A stretch of 64,000 nt of DNA from Sphingopyxis sp. H053 (GTDB lineage: Bacteria > Pseudomonadota > Alphaproteobacteria > Sphingomonadales > Sphingomonadaceae), in NCBI RefSeq assembly GCF_001468225.1, contig NZ_LNRU01000007.1:62001-126000 (forward strand), read 5' to 3'. Made by a program: the position numbers and the translations under genes. Shown here in pieces: positions 24,840 to 34,520 of the stretch; the stretch's first letter is position 1; every line of letters begins with the position of its first letter. The notes beneath the pieces are model-generated. The model searched no databases. It had not been told where the DNA came from and saw only the letters and a program-made list of their open reading frames with translations.

Positions 24840-26657
24840 CTAGCCGAAATCGGCGGGAATAGCGGGATAGGCGCCCAGCACGGGGCCGAGCGCCTGCTTC
24901 AGCGGATCGAGCCATTTTCCATAGGGTTGCCATTGCCCAACGCCGTCGCGATTGATCGGTTTGCGCACCTGTTCGCTCGACGCCGTGCGCACGGCGCGCG
25001 CATTGGAGTGGAACGCCATGCAGGCGGCTTCGAAGGGCTGGTTCAGAAAGGCGAGCATGGCGCGAACCTCGGTTTCGGGGGCATCGAGCAGCGCCTCGTG
25101 GATCACGCGGTGGACGCGGCCGGGCTGGACCGCGTCGATATGCGCCATCAGGCGGACATAATCGCGGTAATAGCCGCCGACGTCGGCGAGGCCGTAACTG
25201 AACGCCTGCCCCTTCGCATAATGCTGACGGAAGTTCGAAAAGCAGCAGTCGAGCGGATGCCGCCGCGCGTCGATGATCTTCGCATTCGGCAGGATCAGGC
25301 GGATGAAAGCGGTGTAGAGCCAGTTGTTCGGCAGCTTGTCGATATAGAAGGGCTTGTCGGTCTTGCGCTGCACCGCGGTGCGCTGGAGGAAGGCGGCGCC
25401 CAGCTCAGCGAGCCGTTCGCGCGGCGTCTCGGCCAGCGCCTCGATCCAGCGGCGGCCGTCGTCATACGCCTCGCGGCCGAGGCCGAGCGCGAGCGCGGGG
25501 ATGTCGGGCAGTTCCATCGTGCCTTCGATCGCCGAATGGCAGCTAAGGATCTGTTCGATCAGCGTCGATCCGGCGCGCGGCATGCCGAGGATGAAGATCG
25601 GGTCGGGCGCCGGATCGCCCGCGTCGGCACGCGCGGCGAAGAATTCGAGGGTGCAGGCGGCGATGATCGCGTCGACCGCCGCGCTCGTTTCGGCGGCGCG
25701 ATAGCCGAGCTGGTCGGAGCGGATCGCGTTGCCCGCGGCATAATGGCGAAACGCGGGCTCATGTTCGGCGGCATCGTCATACGCCTTGCCGAGCGCGAAA
25801 TGCAGGTGCAGCCGGTCGTCGGCGCGGGCATCGCTGTCGGGCTCGGCCGCTACCAGCGCCGCTTCCATCGCGGCACGGTCCTCCGCGTCGAAACGGATCG
25901 TCTTGAGGTTCGCGAGGCTCCACCAGATTTCGCCGAGCCCCGGATCGGCGGCAAGCGCGCGGCGATAGGCGGCGATGCTGTCGTCCTGCCGCCCCACGGT
26001 CTTGAGCATATGACCATAGCTCATCCACAGCTTGGCATGATCGGGGAAACGGCGCGTCAGCTCTTCATAAAGCGCGAGCGCCTCGTCATAGCCGCCGATG
26101 CGGCCAAGCGCTGCGGCGCGCAAATTCGCGTGCGCGGGGTTGTCGGGATCGTCGCCGAGCACCGCATCGAGCGTCTCGGCGGCGTCGGCGAAGCGGTTCT
26201 GCTTGTAATAGACGGTCGCGAGATTGGCGCGCGCGGCGCCGAAACCGGGCGCAAGCTGCAGCGCGCGCGACAGCAATTTTTCGGCGTCCTCATAACGTCC
26301 GATCCGGCCCGCCACCTCGGCGAGCATGCGGATCGCCGCGACATCGGTCGCATCTTCGCGGAGCCGCTGGCGCAGCGCCCCCTCGGCATCGGGCAGCCGG
26401 TCCTCGGCGAGCGCGAGCGCGGCGTCGACCATCGCTTCATCGTGGATCGTTGCGGTCACCGCGGCGAGCGATGCCGCTTGGGCTTCCGCCTCGCGGTTCA
26501 ACGTCCGCAGCGCATGCGCGGCAAGCCGGTGCGCCGCCGCCGATGTCGGGACCGCCTCGATGATCGCCTGCGCCTGCGCCAGCGCGGCGCCGGGCTCGCC
26601 GTTCAGCAGGCGGCGGACGTTGGCGAGCGCTTCATCGTGCGAGACGGTCGCGGTCAT
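24840..26657 (-). CDS. TPR-repeat sulfotransferase
   Basis: 605 residues. Residues about 1-300 are tandem tetratricopeptide repeats (for example PGFGAARANLATVYYKQNRF and AKLWMSYGHMLKTVGR). The C-terminal half is a sulfotransferase domain with the 5'-phosphosulfate loop IFILGMPRAGSTLIEQIL and a 3'-phosphate region DARRHPLDCCFSNFRQ. No signal peptide, so cytosolic or inner-face. The acceptor is unknown; such proteins are common in sphingomonads and other marine/soil alphaproteobacteria. A palindromic repeat separates it from the DsbA-like gene. Confidence 0.88.
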   Translation of the reverse strand: MTATVSHDEALANVRRLLNGEPGAALAQAQAIIEAVPTSAAAHRLAAHALRTLNREAEAQAASLAAVTATIHDEAMVDAALALAEDRLPDAEGALRQRLREDATDVAAIRMLAEVAGRIGRYEDAEKLLSRALQLAPGFGAARANLATVYYKQNRFADAAETLDAVLGDDPDNPAHANLRAAALGRIGGYDEALALYEELTRRFPDHAKLWMSYGHMLKTVGRQDDSIAAYRRALAADPGLGEIWWSLANLKTIRFDAEDRAAMEAALVAAEPDSDARADDRLHLHFALGKAYDDAAEHEPAFRHYAAGNAIRSDQLGYRAAETSAAVDAIIAACTLEFFAARADAGDPAPDPIFILGMPRAGSTLIEQILSCHSAIEGTMELPDIPALALGLGREAYDDGRRWIEALAETPRERLAELGAAFLQRTAVQRKTDKPFYIDKLPNNWLYTAFIRLILPNAKIIDARRHPLDCCFSNFRQHYAKGQAFSYGLADVGGYYRDYVRLMAHIDAVQPGRVHRVIHEALLDAPETEVRAMLAFLNQPFEAACMAFHSNARAVRTASSEQVRKPINRDGVGQWQPYGKWLDPLKQALGPVLGAYPAIPADFG

Positions 26658-26668
26658 CGCGAAAATTT

Positions 26669-26778
26669 CGTCATTCCCGCGAAGGCGGGAATCCCGCTCT
26701 GCGGCCGGGCACCCTTCACCGAAGCTCGATTGCGAAACGACAGGAAGAAGCGGGATTCCCGCCTGCGCGGGAATGACG
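26669..26778. repeat. Paired palindromic element (ATTCCCGC/GCGGGAAT family)
   Basis: Arms 26669-26700 and 26746-26778 are inverted copies beginning CGTCATTCCCGCGAAGGCGG and its mirror, around a 45-base spacer. It lies between the sulfotransferase start and the DsbA-like stop. Confidence 0.85.
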
Positions 26779-26826
26779 AGGAGGGAAATTCCGGCACCTT
26801 GTCGATCATTTCCCCCTCGATCTCCC

Positions 26827-28428
26827 TCAGCTTTTCGCCGCGCGGGCTTTCGCGACGGCCTGCTTCAACGCGTCGTAGCCGATCTGCCCCTGGAACAGCT
26901 GGTTGCCGACGATCCAGGTCGGGGTGGCGTTGAGCTGCAACTGGGTCGCGATCGCGAGGTTGCTGTCGAGTTCGCGCTGGAACAACGCCTCGTTCGCGGT
27001 CGCATCGGCGGTGCCGTCGGTGACGACGCCGACCTTTTCGGCGGCCGCGGCGATTGCCGCCTTGTCGAGCGAGCCCGCCGCGAACATCGCGTGGTGGAAG
27101 GCGTCATATTTGCCCTGCCGCGCCGCGGCGAGCGCCATGATCGCGGCGTCGCGGCTTTGCGGCGCGATGATCGGCAGTTCGCGGAACACGACCTTCAGCC
27201 TTTTGTCCTCGCGGATCAGCCGGTCGACGTCGGGCACGCTCGCGCGGCAGAAACCGCACGCATAGTCGGTGAACACCACCAGCGTCACATCGCCGTCGGC
27301 ATTGCCCGCCCACGCCCCGGCATAGGGTTTTTCGAGCGCGGGGCGGATCGCGTCGATCGCCTTGGCGATTTCGCCATTGCGCTGCGCTTCGAGCGCCGCG
27401 GGAATGATCTGCGGGTTCGCCTTGATATAATCGGCGACGATCGTTTCGACCTCGCTCTTGCTCATCCCGCCGCCGAAGCGGCCGCCGAGCCAGAAGACGA
27501 TGGCGAGGAGCAATATGCCGCCAAGCGCCAAACCCCATGTGCGCGTTGAAACGCCGTCCATTCCCGTCCCCTTCACCTGCGGCAAGCCCTGCGCCGGCAT
27601 CGCCTTGGCATTCGCGGTCTTTTTCATTGGCGGCGCAATCGGCGAGCGATCGTCGCCTTCCATCGCGCTCGCCGCCGGTGCGGGCTTCGCGACAGCCGGA
27701 ATCGCGGCGTCGCCGGCGAACAGCGGCAAGTCGGGCGCGGCAGGTGCGTTCGCCTGCGCGGCAGCGGCTTCCTCGCGCGCGAGCAATTGTTCGAGCCCCG
27801 AGGGCGGCGGCGCCAGCTCCTCGCGCGGCGCGGGGCGGAGCTTGCTTGCGGCATCGCCGATGCCGTCGCGAAGACTTTCGCCACTCGCCTTGGCGATGTC
27901 GACAACGCCCGCCTTGGTCTTGCCCGCGACTTCGCCGAGCCCGCGCCCGGCCTCGCTCGATAGCTTCCGGGCCTTGTCGCCGAGCGCCATCTTCTCCCAC
28001 GCCTCGCCGCTCGCCTTGGCGGCGGCGCGGCCGGCCTGCGCCGATCCGCGCCCCGCCGCGCGCGCGGCGCGCGCGGTCAGCGCACCCGTCTTTGCCGCGA
28101 GTGCGCGTGAGCGGCGCGGAATTTCCATCGCTTCGACGCGCGCCGGAATGTCGGCGCGGTCGCCGACACGGATCGTCCAGTCGGCAAAGGCTTCGGCGCC
28201 GCGCTGGATACGGTCCCACAGGTTCGCCGCGCCGGCCTTGATCGCCTCGGGCTTCACCAGCGGATCGCGCGGCTTTTCGGGGGCGCTGTATCGCGCAAGG
28301 TCGATGCCGACCGGAGGCTCGTCCTTCGGCTTCGCCAATCCTTCGCCCGGCGCTGGCGCACCGCCCGTCGGCGTCGGCGCGGGGTCGCGCAGCCATGGCT
28401 GGTAATAATCGTCTTTTTTGTCAGTCAC
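26827..28428 (-). CDS. DsbA-family thioredoxin protein with long N-terminal extension
   Basis: 533 residues. Residues 1-295 are soluble, Ala/Lys/Arg/Pro-rich and low in complexity, with a helical Ala-rich part at about 105-205. A transmembrane helix is at 297-317 (WGLALGGILLLAIVFWLGG), then a DsbA/Com1-like thioredoxin domain with active site C391-G-F-C394 and cis-Pro loop NATPTWIVG. A single internal helix puts the redox domain in the periplasm and the extension in the cytosol. Ordinary DsbA proteins are near 200 residues. 56 bases after the M48 protease gene. Confidence 0.88.
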   Translation of the reverse strand: MTDKKDDYYQPWLRDPAPTPTGGAPAPGEGLAKPKDEPPVGIDLARYSAPEKPRDPLVKPEAIKAGAANLWDRIQRGAEAFADWTIRVGDRADIPARVEAMEIPRRSRALAAKTGALTARAARAAGRGSAQAGRAAAKASGEAWEKMALGDKARKLSSEAGRGLGEVAGKTKAGVVDIAKASGESLRDGIGDAASKLRPAPREELAPPPSGLEQLLAREEAAAAQANAPAAPDLPLFAGDAAIPAVAKPAPAASAMEGDDRSPIAPPMKKTANAKAMPAQGLPQVKGTGMDGVSTRTWGLALGGILLLAIVFWLGGRFGGGMSKSEVETIVADYIKANPQIIPAALEAQRNGEIAKAIDAIRPALEKPYAGAWAGNADGDVTLVVFTDYACGFCRASVPDVDRLIREDKRLKVVFRELPIIAPQSRDAAIMALAAARQGKYDAFHHAMFAAGSLDKAAIAAAAEKVGVVTDGTADATANEALFQRELDSNLAIATQLQLNATPTWIVGNQLFQGQIGYDALKQAVAKARAAKS

Positions 28429-28484
28429 TTATCGCCCTCGAGCATCACGGAAATGCGACGCGTCGCCCCTGTCTTCACCCGAAA

Positions 28485-29888
28485 CTAACGCCGTTTGCGC
28501 TCGCGTTCCACCTCGGCGCGAGCCACCAACGAAATATCCTGTGCACGGATCCAGTCGGGCGAGCCTTGGGGCAAACCCTGCATCGCCATTTCGGCATTAC
28601 GCAGCGCAAGCCCCGACTGTCCACCCTCAAGACTGTAGCGTTCGGCCGAGGCGAGCGCCGCGCGCGCCTGATCGCCCTTGTTCGCATAGACGATTCCGAG
28701 CTGATACCAGGCGAACGGGTTCTGATTGTCGAGCGCGACCGCGGTTTTCAGCACCTCTTCGGCTTCGGCATAATTCGCCGGATCTTCGGTCGCGATCAGT
28801 GCATGGCCCAGCGTCGCGCTGATCAACGGCTGCGACCGCGAGTTGGTGACGGCTTTGCGAAGCGCCGGGATTGCTTCCTTCGGGCGCCCCGATTCGAGCA
28901 GCACCTGACCTTCGAGTTCGAGGAAATAGGGGTCGCTGGGATTGGTCGCGAGCAGACCCTCGACTTCGGTCAGCGCCTTTTGCGGATAGGCGCTTTTGTG
29001 CCACGCATAGGCGCGGGCATAGCGCGCCGGAATGCTGCTGTTGCTTTCGGGGAATTTGCGCAGCGTCCGCTCGGGCTCGGCCATATAGCCCGACAGCTTC
29101 GCCTTGATGCGCTGGAAGCGCGCCTCGATTTTCGGGTCGGCGGGCTTTTCCCATGCCGGATCGATGACATAGACTTCGCGCAGCGTCTGGATGCGGTCGC
29201 CCGACATCGGGTGGGTGCGGCCATAGGCCTGATCGTCGTCCTGCTTGACCCCGTAGCGGAATTCGAGATTCTGCAGTTTCTTGAAAAAGGCGAGGCTGCC
29301 GCGGCCGCTGATCCCGGCCTTCGACAGATATTGCGCGCCCGCGGCGTCGGCGGTCGATTCCTGGACGCGGCTGAACGCGAGGAACTTGCCGAGCGCGGCC
29401 TGCTGGCCCGCCATCATGACGCCCATGCCGGCCTCGCCCGCGCCCGCCGCGATCGCCGCGGCGCCGAGCAAAAGGCTGAGCAGCGAGATGCCTGTTGCGG
29501 TCTTGGCGCCTTCGTTGACCCGGATCGCGTGGCCGCCCATCACATGGCCGAGTTCGTGCGCGAGCACGCCCTGCACCTCTTCGGCGCTGTCGGCGGCCTC
29601 GATCAGCCCGCTGAAGACATAGATGTCCTGACTGCCGGCGACAAAGGCGTTGATGCTGCGGTCGCCGAGCAGGTGCACACGCACCTGTCCGGGCCTGAGC
29701 CCCGCGGCGACGAGCAGCGGGTCCATCATGTCCTGGAACAAAGCTTCGGTTTCGGCGTCGCGCAGGATCGACTGCGCCGCTGCCGGGCGCAGCGCGATGG
29801 CGAACATTGCAAGCAATGTCAGCGCGATACGGAAAAGGGAGCGCAGACTGTGCGCCCCGAACGCGGGCTGCGGCGGGAAAGCGGTCAT
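28485..29888 (-). CDS. M48-family periplasmic metalloprotease with TPR repeats (BepA-like)
   Basis: About 467 residues. Signal peptide to roughly residue 39 (AAAQ). Zinc motif HELGH (H111, E112, H115) with the third ligand in ESTADAAGAQYL, then C-terminal tetratricopeptide repeats. This is the BepA/YfgC layout of outer-membrane quality-control proteases. I chose the ATG at 29888 because AGAGAGG precedes it; an ATG at 29933 would add 15 residues. Upstream of the DsbA-like gene, consistent with a shared envelope-folding role. Confidence 0.9.
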   Translation of the reverse strand: MTAFPPQPAFGAHSLRSLFRIALTLLAMFAIALRPAAAQSILRDAETEALFQDMMDPLLVAAGLRPGQVRVHLLGDRSINAFVAGSQDIYVFSGLIEAADSAEEVQGVLAHELGHVMGGHAIRVNEGAKTATGISLLSLLLGAAAIAAGAGEAGMGVMMAGQQAALGKFLAFSRVQESTADAAGAQYLSKAGISGRGSLAFFKKLQNLEFRYGVKQDDDQAYGRTHPMSGDRIQTLREVYVIDPAWEKPADPKIEARFQRIKAKLSGYMAEPERTLRKFPESNSSIPARYARAYAWHKSAYPQKALTEVEGLLATNPSDPYFLELEGQVLLESGRPKEAIPALRKAVTNSRSQPLISATLGHALIATEDPANYAEAEEVLKTAVALDNQNPFAWYQLGIVYANKGDQARAALASAERYSLEGGQSGLALRNAEMAMQGLPQGSPDWIRAQDISLVARAEVERERKRR

Positions 29889-30036
29889 CCCCGCCTCTCT
29901 TGCGCCGCGCGCCTGAACCCCGAGTGAAGCCATGCGGGCTTATTGGGGATCAGTGCGCGCGGACGCAAGGTCAGCTTGCAATTTCTACGACGGGTGGCCG
30001 CGCGTTTGAGAATCAGGAGCGGTCTGCGAAGTCCGC

Positions 30037-30122
30037 GTGCCCCCGCGAAGGCGGGGGCCCATCACCGGTGGGTGCTATTTCGAGCCATCAGGAGATGGGT
30101 CCCCGCCTTCGCGGGGACACAC
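30037..30122. repeat. Paired palindromic element (CCCCGC/GCGGGG family)
   Basis: GTGCCCCCGCGAAGGCGGGG at 30037 faces its inverted partner at 30095-30122, around a 34-base centre. Located between the stop of rne and the upstream end of the M48 gene. Confidence 0.85.
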
Positions 30123-30145
30123 GGCATCTTACTCAGTGCTGGGCA

Positions 30146-32860
30146 TCAATTGCCAAACGTACGCTGCCACCAGCCGCGGCGCGGTTCGCCGTCGGGGCCT
30201 TCGCCCTCGCCGTCGGCATCGGCCGCAACCGGTTCGGCTTCGCCGGCGGTCGCGGGCTGTGCTGCCGCCTCGGCGGCGACGGCCTTTTTCGCGCGGCTCG
30301 CACGCTTCTTGGGTGCGGGCTTGGCGGCTTCGGCTTCCGCTTCCGCTTCAACCGGAGCTTCGGCAGCGGGTGCTTCGACGGCGGGCGCTTCGACGGTCGG
30401 CGCCTCGGCGGCATCCGCAGCCTCGGCTTCGGCGGCCGCAGCAGCCTTGGTCTTGCGCGGCGCGCGCTTGCGCTTCGGTTTTTCCTCGGCGATCGGCGCT
30501 TCTTCGGCAACCGGTTCGGCGGCTTCGACCGTCTCTACCGGAGCGACTTCAGCTTCGACCGCAGCGTCGTCGGTCGTCTCCACCGCATCGGCCTTCTTGC
30601 GGCCGCGTCCGCCACGGCGGCGGCGCGGTTTGGCTTCGGCTTCGGCTTCCTCGGCATCCACGTCGGGGGCAGCCTCGACGGCTTCGGCCGGTGCGGTCTC
30701 GCCTTCGTCGGCCTCGGCGCTGTCGCCATCGCGATCGTCGCCGCCTTCGCCGCCCTCGGCGATTTCATTGCCTTCGTCGTCGCGGCGACCGCGGCGGCCA
30801 CGGCGGCGGCGGCGGCGGCGCTTGCGGCCTTCGCCGTCGGCATCGCCTTCCTCGCGGTCGCGCGTACCTTCTTCGCGGTCACGCGAACGCGCCGGACGCT
30901 CTTCGGCGGCCTCTTCTTCGGCTTCTTCTTCCTCGTCGTCGGGATAGTCTTCGTCGTCGTCATCTTCGATCGGTGCGATCGGGGCGAAGCTGCGGCGCGC
31001 GATCGGCGGCGGACCGCTGACCTCGACCGCCATGCGCGCGCCTTCGGTCTCGCCGTCGGGCAGGATTTCGACCGTCACGCCGTAAAGCTCTTCGATCTCG
31101 CGCAGTTCGCGGCGCTTTTCGTTGAGGAGGTAGAAGGTCGCTTCCTGGCTGGCGCGCAGAGTGATCTTATTGCCCTTGCCGCGTGCGGCTTCCTCTTCGA
31201 TCAGGCGCAGCGCGCTGAGCCCCGCCGACGAGGCGGTACGGACGAGGCCGGTGCCTTCGCAATGCGGGCAGGGGCGCGTCGATGCTTCGAGCACGCCGGT
31301 GCGCAGGCGCTGGCGGCTCATCTCCATCAGGCCAAAGCCCGAGATGCGACCGACCTGGATGCGCGCGCGGTCGTTCTTGAGCGCATCCTTCATCGCGCGC
31401 TCGACCTTGCGGACGTTCGAGCCATGATCCATGTCGATAAAGTCGATCACGACAAGCCCGGCCATGTCGCGCAGGCGCAGCTGGCGCGCGATTTCGGCCG
31501 CGGCTTCCAGGTTGGTGCTGAGCGCGGTCTGCTCGATATTATGCTCGCGCGTCGAGCGGCCCGAGTTGATGTCGATCGACACCAAGGCCTCGGTCGGGTT
31601 GATGACCAGATAGCCGCCCGATTTCAGCTGGACGACGGGATTGAGCATCCCCGCGAGCTGATCCTCGACGCCGTAGCGCTGATAGAGCGACACGGGGTCG
31701 GCATATTGCTTCACGCGCCGCGCGTGGCTGGGCATCAACAGCTTCATGAACTGCTTCGCAGCCTTGTAGCCGTCGTCGCCCTCGACGAGCACTTCCTCGA
31801 TGTCTTTATGATAGATGTCGCGGATCGCGCGCTTCACCAGGTCGCTGTCCGAATGGATCAGCGCCGGTGCCGAGCTGCCCAGCGTATTTTCGCGGATCTC
31901 GTCCCACAGGCGCGCGAGATAGTCGAAGTCGCGTTTGATCTCGACCTTGGTGCGGCTCATCCCTGCGGTGCGGACGATGCAGCCCATCGTCGGCGGCAGC
32001 GCGAGCTCGTCGATCATCGCCTTCAGCTTGCGGCGATCGGCGCCGTTCGAAATCTTCCGGCTGATGCCGCCACCGTGCATCGTGTTCGGCATCAGCACGC
32101 AATAACGGCCGGCGAGCGACAAATAGGTGGTGAGCGCGGCGCCCTTGTTGCCGCGTTCTTCCTTGACGACCTGGACCAGCATCACCTGACGGCGACGGAT
32201 AACGTCCTGGATCTTGTAACGGCGGCGCAGCGACATACGGTTCTCGCCGTCTTCGTCGTCGCCCCGGCGGCTGCGTCCGCGGCCGCCCTTGCGATTGTTG
32301 TTTCCGCGTCCGCGCCCGCGGCCCCGGCGATCGCCGCGGCCATCCTTATTTTCTTCGGAGCCCTCGGCGCCCTCTTGGGCGTCGCCATTTTCGGCATCGC
32401 CATGGTCGTCGCGATCATCATGGTCATCGTGCCCATCGTCGTGATCGTCACGGTCATCGTCGCGATCGGCGCGATTGTCGCCATTATCGTCTTCGTCGTG
32501 ATATTCGACGTCGGCGACATCGCCTTCGAGCTCGTCGAGGTCTTCCTCGGCGCGCTGCGCCGCAGCGGCGGCGTGCTCGGCCTCTTCGCGCAGCAGCGCG
32601 TCGCGGTCTTCCTTCGGAATCTGGTAATAATCGGGGTGGATTTCGCTGAACGCGAGGAAGCCGTGGCGATTGCCGCCATATTCGACGAACGCCGCCTGAA
32701 GTGACGGTTCGACACGGGTAACCTTGGCCAGATAGATATTGCCCTTGAGCTGCTTGTGCTCGGCGGACTCGAAATCAAACTCCTCGATTCGGTTGCCCTT
32801 GGTGACGGCGACCCGGGTTTCTTCCCGGTGCCGCGCGTCGATCAACATGCGCGTGGTCAT
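30146..32860 (-). CDS. rne: Ribonuclease E
   Basis: Essential endoribonuclease and degradosome scaffold. 904 residues from MTTRMLIDARH. The S1 domain is split: KVTRVEPSLQAAFVEYGG comes first, then an Asp/His/Arg/Gly-rich insert (about 95-210), then RRRQVMLVQVVKEERGNKGAALT. Catalytic aspartates are in VSIDINSG and VVIDFIDMD, and the Zn-link is CPHC. The C-terminal ~300 residues are disordered, alternating Arg-rich and Glu/Ala-rich, ending RRGWWQRTFGN. GGAG lies nine bases before the ATG; an in-frame GTG three codons upstream is less likely. Confidence 0.96.
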   Translation of the reverse strand: MTTRMLIDARHREETRVAVTKGNRIEEFDFESAEHKQLKGNIYLAKVTRVEPSLQAAFVEYGGNRHGFLAFSEIHPDYYQIPKEDRDALLREEAEHAAAAAQRAEEDLDELEGDVADVEYHDEDDNGDNRADRDDDRDDHDDGHDDHDDRDDHGDAENGDAQEGAEGSEENKDGRGDRRGRGRGRGNNNRKGGRGRSRRGDDEDGENRMSLRRRYKIQDVIRRRQVMLVQVVKEERGNKGAALTTYLSLAGRYCVLMPNTMHGGGISRKISNGADRRKLKAMIDELALPPTMGCIVRTAGMSRTKVEIKRDFDYLARLWDEIRENTLGSSAPALIHSDSDLVKRAIRDIYHKDIEEVLVEGDDGYKAAKQFMKLLMPSHARRVKQYADPVSLYQRYGVEDQLAGMLNPVVQLKSGGYLVINPTEALVSIDINSGRSTREHNIEQTALSTNLEAAAEIARQLRLRDMAGLVVIDFIDMDHGSNVRKVERAMKDALKNDRARIQVGRISGFGLMEMSRQRLRTGVLEASTRPCPHCEGTGLVRTASSAGLSALRLIEEEAARGKGNKITLRASQEATFYLLNEKRRELREIEELYGVTVEILPDGETEGARMAVEVSGPPPIARRSFAPIAPIEDDDDEDYPDDEEEEAEEEAAEERPARSRDREEGTRDREEGDADGEGRKRRRRRRRGRRGRRDDEGNEIAEGGEGGDDRDGDSAEADEGETAPAEAVEAAPDVDAEEAEAEAKPRRRRGGRGRKKADAVETTDDAAVEAEVAPVETVEAAEPVAEEAPIAEEKPKRKRAPRKTKAAAAAEAEAADAAEAPTVEAPAVEAPAAEAPVEAEAEAEAAKPAPKKRASRAKKAVAAEAAAQPATAGEAEPVAADADGEGEGPDGEPRRGWWQRTFGN

Positions 32861-33430
32861 TAGATACACTCCAAGCGCGCCTCAGCGCGCCATCAAAAAA
32901 TCCCGCGAACCTGCCCGAGGGCGGGCCGCGGCGGATACGGGTGAAAAGAAAAAAGACGTTATTGCCGAAAGGAGCCTGCGTCCGGTCCTGGACGCGCATG
33001 CGGTCTTCAAATCCGGCGACGGCCGGGGCGAAAGCGCCCGCGTCGCGGAGTGAAGAGGGCATGGCAAGCCTCATGCGGCATCAACCTGTTACGGGATGAG
33101 CGGGCGGGCAGGGCGGGCGTGATGCGCACGCCCCGACTGTCCGGTCAACCGGGTGGACTGGCGGCAGGTCGCCCTTCCCCGTAAGTCCGGCGCCAAGGCG
33201 GCCATGTTCCGCATATTCGCGGAGCAGGCCCTCCCCTCAAAAGGCCGGACGGCACCGGGAACGACACCGTCAGTGAGGGCGTGCTAGCATCGGCATGTGC
33301 CGACGGCAACCACAACCACCGTACAAAGATAGGATGGCGCCGGGGTGTTGCAATTATGCACGCCGTATCAAACGTCATTATTCGGCAGTTAACCGGCCTT
33401 TCACGCCTCACGGCTAACGATATCTTCACC
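32861..33430. other. Intergenic region: rne leader and amidase upstream region
   Basis: About 570 bases between the divergent rne and amidase genes. On the rne side the transcript would carry a long leader with a pyrimidine run (TTTTTTCTTTTC, about 32948-32960) and GC-rich hairpins. Long leaders allow RNase E to autoregulate its own mRNA in other bacteria, but no conserved element is recognisable here. No convincing small gene was seen on either strand. Confidence 0.5.
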
Positions 33431-33505
33431 ATGTTTTGCGGCCGGGGGCGCCATGTTTCGAATAAGCGCTGGACCATCGCGCGCATCGGGCGGCATAGAC
33501 GCCCC

Positions 33506-34450
33506 ATGAGCCCGCTGCTCGTCCTGCTTGGCATGATTGCGACCCCGGCGCCGGCGCTGACGGGGCAGGCGGACGCGAGCCCGATCGGCGATTCGGTAAA
33601 CCGGTTCGAACGCACATCGCGCGGCCTGCGCCCCCAATTGCAGTCGCCCGCCCAGTTCCGCGCCAAACGGCCGGAAAAACGTTACAGCGTCACCGTCCCG
33701 ATCGGCAAACCGAAGCCTTCGGTGGCGCTGCCGCGCATCGAGGGGCCGGCGAACAGCCGCCTGCCGCTCGTCGTGATCGACGCGGGGCACGGCGGGCACG
33801 ACCCCGGCGCAATCAGCCCGCACAGCGGCAAGCGCGAAAAGGACATTACCCTCGCGCTCGCGCGTGCGATCCGCGACGACCTGCTCGCCTCGGGCCGCGT
33901 GCGCGTTGCGCTGACGCGCGCGGACGACCGTTTCCTGGTGCTCGAGGAGCGCTATGGCATCGCGCGGCGGCTGAAGGCCGACCTGTTCATCTCGGTCCAC
34001 GCCGATGCCGCCGAGAATCAGCAGGCCAGCGGTGCGTCGATCTACACGCTGTCCGAGGTCGCCTCCGACCGCGAGGCGGCGCGGCTTGCGGCACGCGAGA
34101 ACAAGGCGAATGTCATCAATGGCGTCGATCTGGGCGCACACAGCGGCGATGTGTCGGCGATCCTGCTCGACCTCACCCAGCGCGAAACGATGAATGTCGC
34201 GTCGGATTTCGCGCGGCTGCTCCAGCGCGAGGCGTCGGGCGACGTCAAATTCCGCACCACAGCGCACCGCTTCGCCTCGTTCATCGTGCTGAAGGCGCCC
34301 GACACGCCGTCGGTCCTGTTCGAAACGGGCTTCATCTCGAATAAGGAGGATAGCGAATTCCTCGCCTCGCCCGCGGGCCAGAAAAAGGTCGCGCGCGGGG
34401 TGCGCGACGCGGTGCAGATCCATTTCGCGCGGCGGATCACGGCACGTTGA
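33506..34450 (+). CDS. N-acetylmuramoyl-L-alanine amidase (Amidase_3)
   Basis: Periplasmic zinc amidase that cuts stem peptides from glycan during cell separation. About 314 residues from MSPLLVLLGMIATPAPALTG, a signal peptide. Zinc ligands are in VVIDAGHGGHDPGA, KREKDITLALA and LFISVHADAA; the catalytic glutamate is in SVLFETGFISN. An in-frame ATG at 33431 would add a basic 25-residue leader; neither start has a clear ribosome site. No AMIN domain is visible. Confidence 0.92.
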   Translation: MSPLLVLLGMIATPAPALTGQADASPIGDSVNRFERTSRGLRPQLQSPAQFRAKRPEKRYSVTVPIGKPKPSVALPRIEGPANSRLPLVVIDAGHGGHDPGAISPHSGKREKDITLALARAIRDDLLASGRVRVALTRADDRFLVLEERYGIARRLKADLFISVHADAAENQQASGASIYTLSEVASDREAARLAARENKANVINGVDLGAHSGDVSAILLDLTQRETMNVASDFARLLQREASGDVKFRTTAHRFASFIVLKAPDTPSVLFETGFISNKEDSEFLASPAGQKKVARGVRDAVQIHFARRITAR

Positions 34451-34520
34451 GCGACGCTTCGCGCCAATTGGTAGGTTGGCGTCGATGTCTGTTGCGGGGT
34501 GGGGAGTCGCGACCCCCTCT

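Noticed and set aside
24735..26933. 732-codon open frame opposite the TPR-sulfotransferase
   Set aside because: Shadow frame caused by high third-position GC; it also runs through a palindromic repeat.
29807..32704. 965-codon open frame on the plus strand opposite rne
   Set aside because: It is the mirror of a GC-rich, low-complexity gene; composition is hydrophobic/aromatic nonsense, no ribosome site, and RNase E on the other strand is unmistakable.
32861..33430. Small gene or ncRNA in the rne-amidase gap
   Set aside because: No open frame with a ribosome site and no recognisable RNA family; only a long leader can be described.
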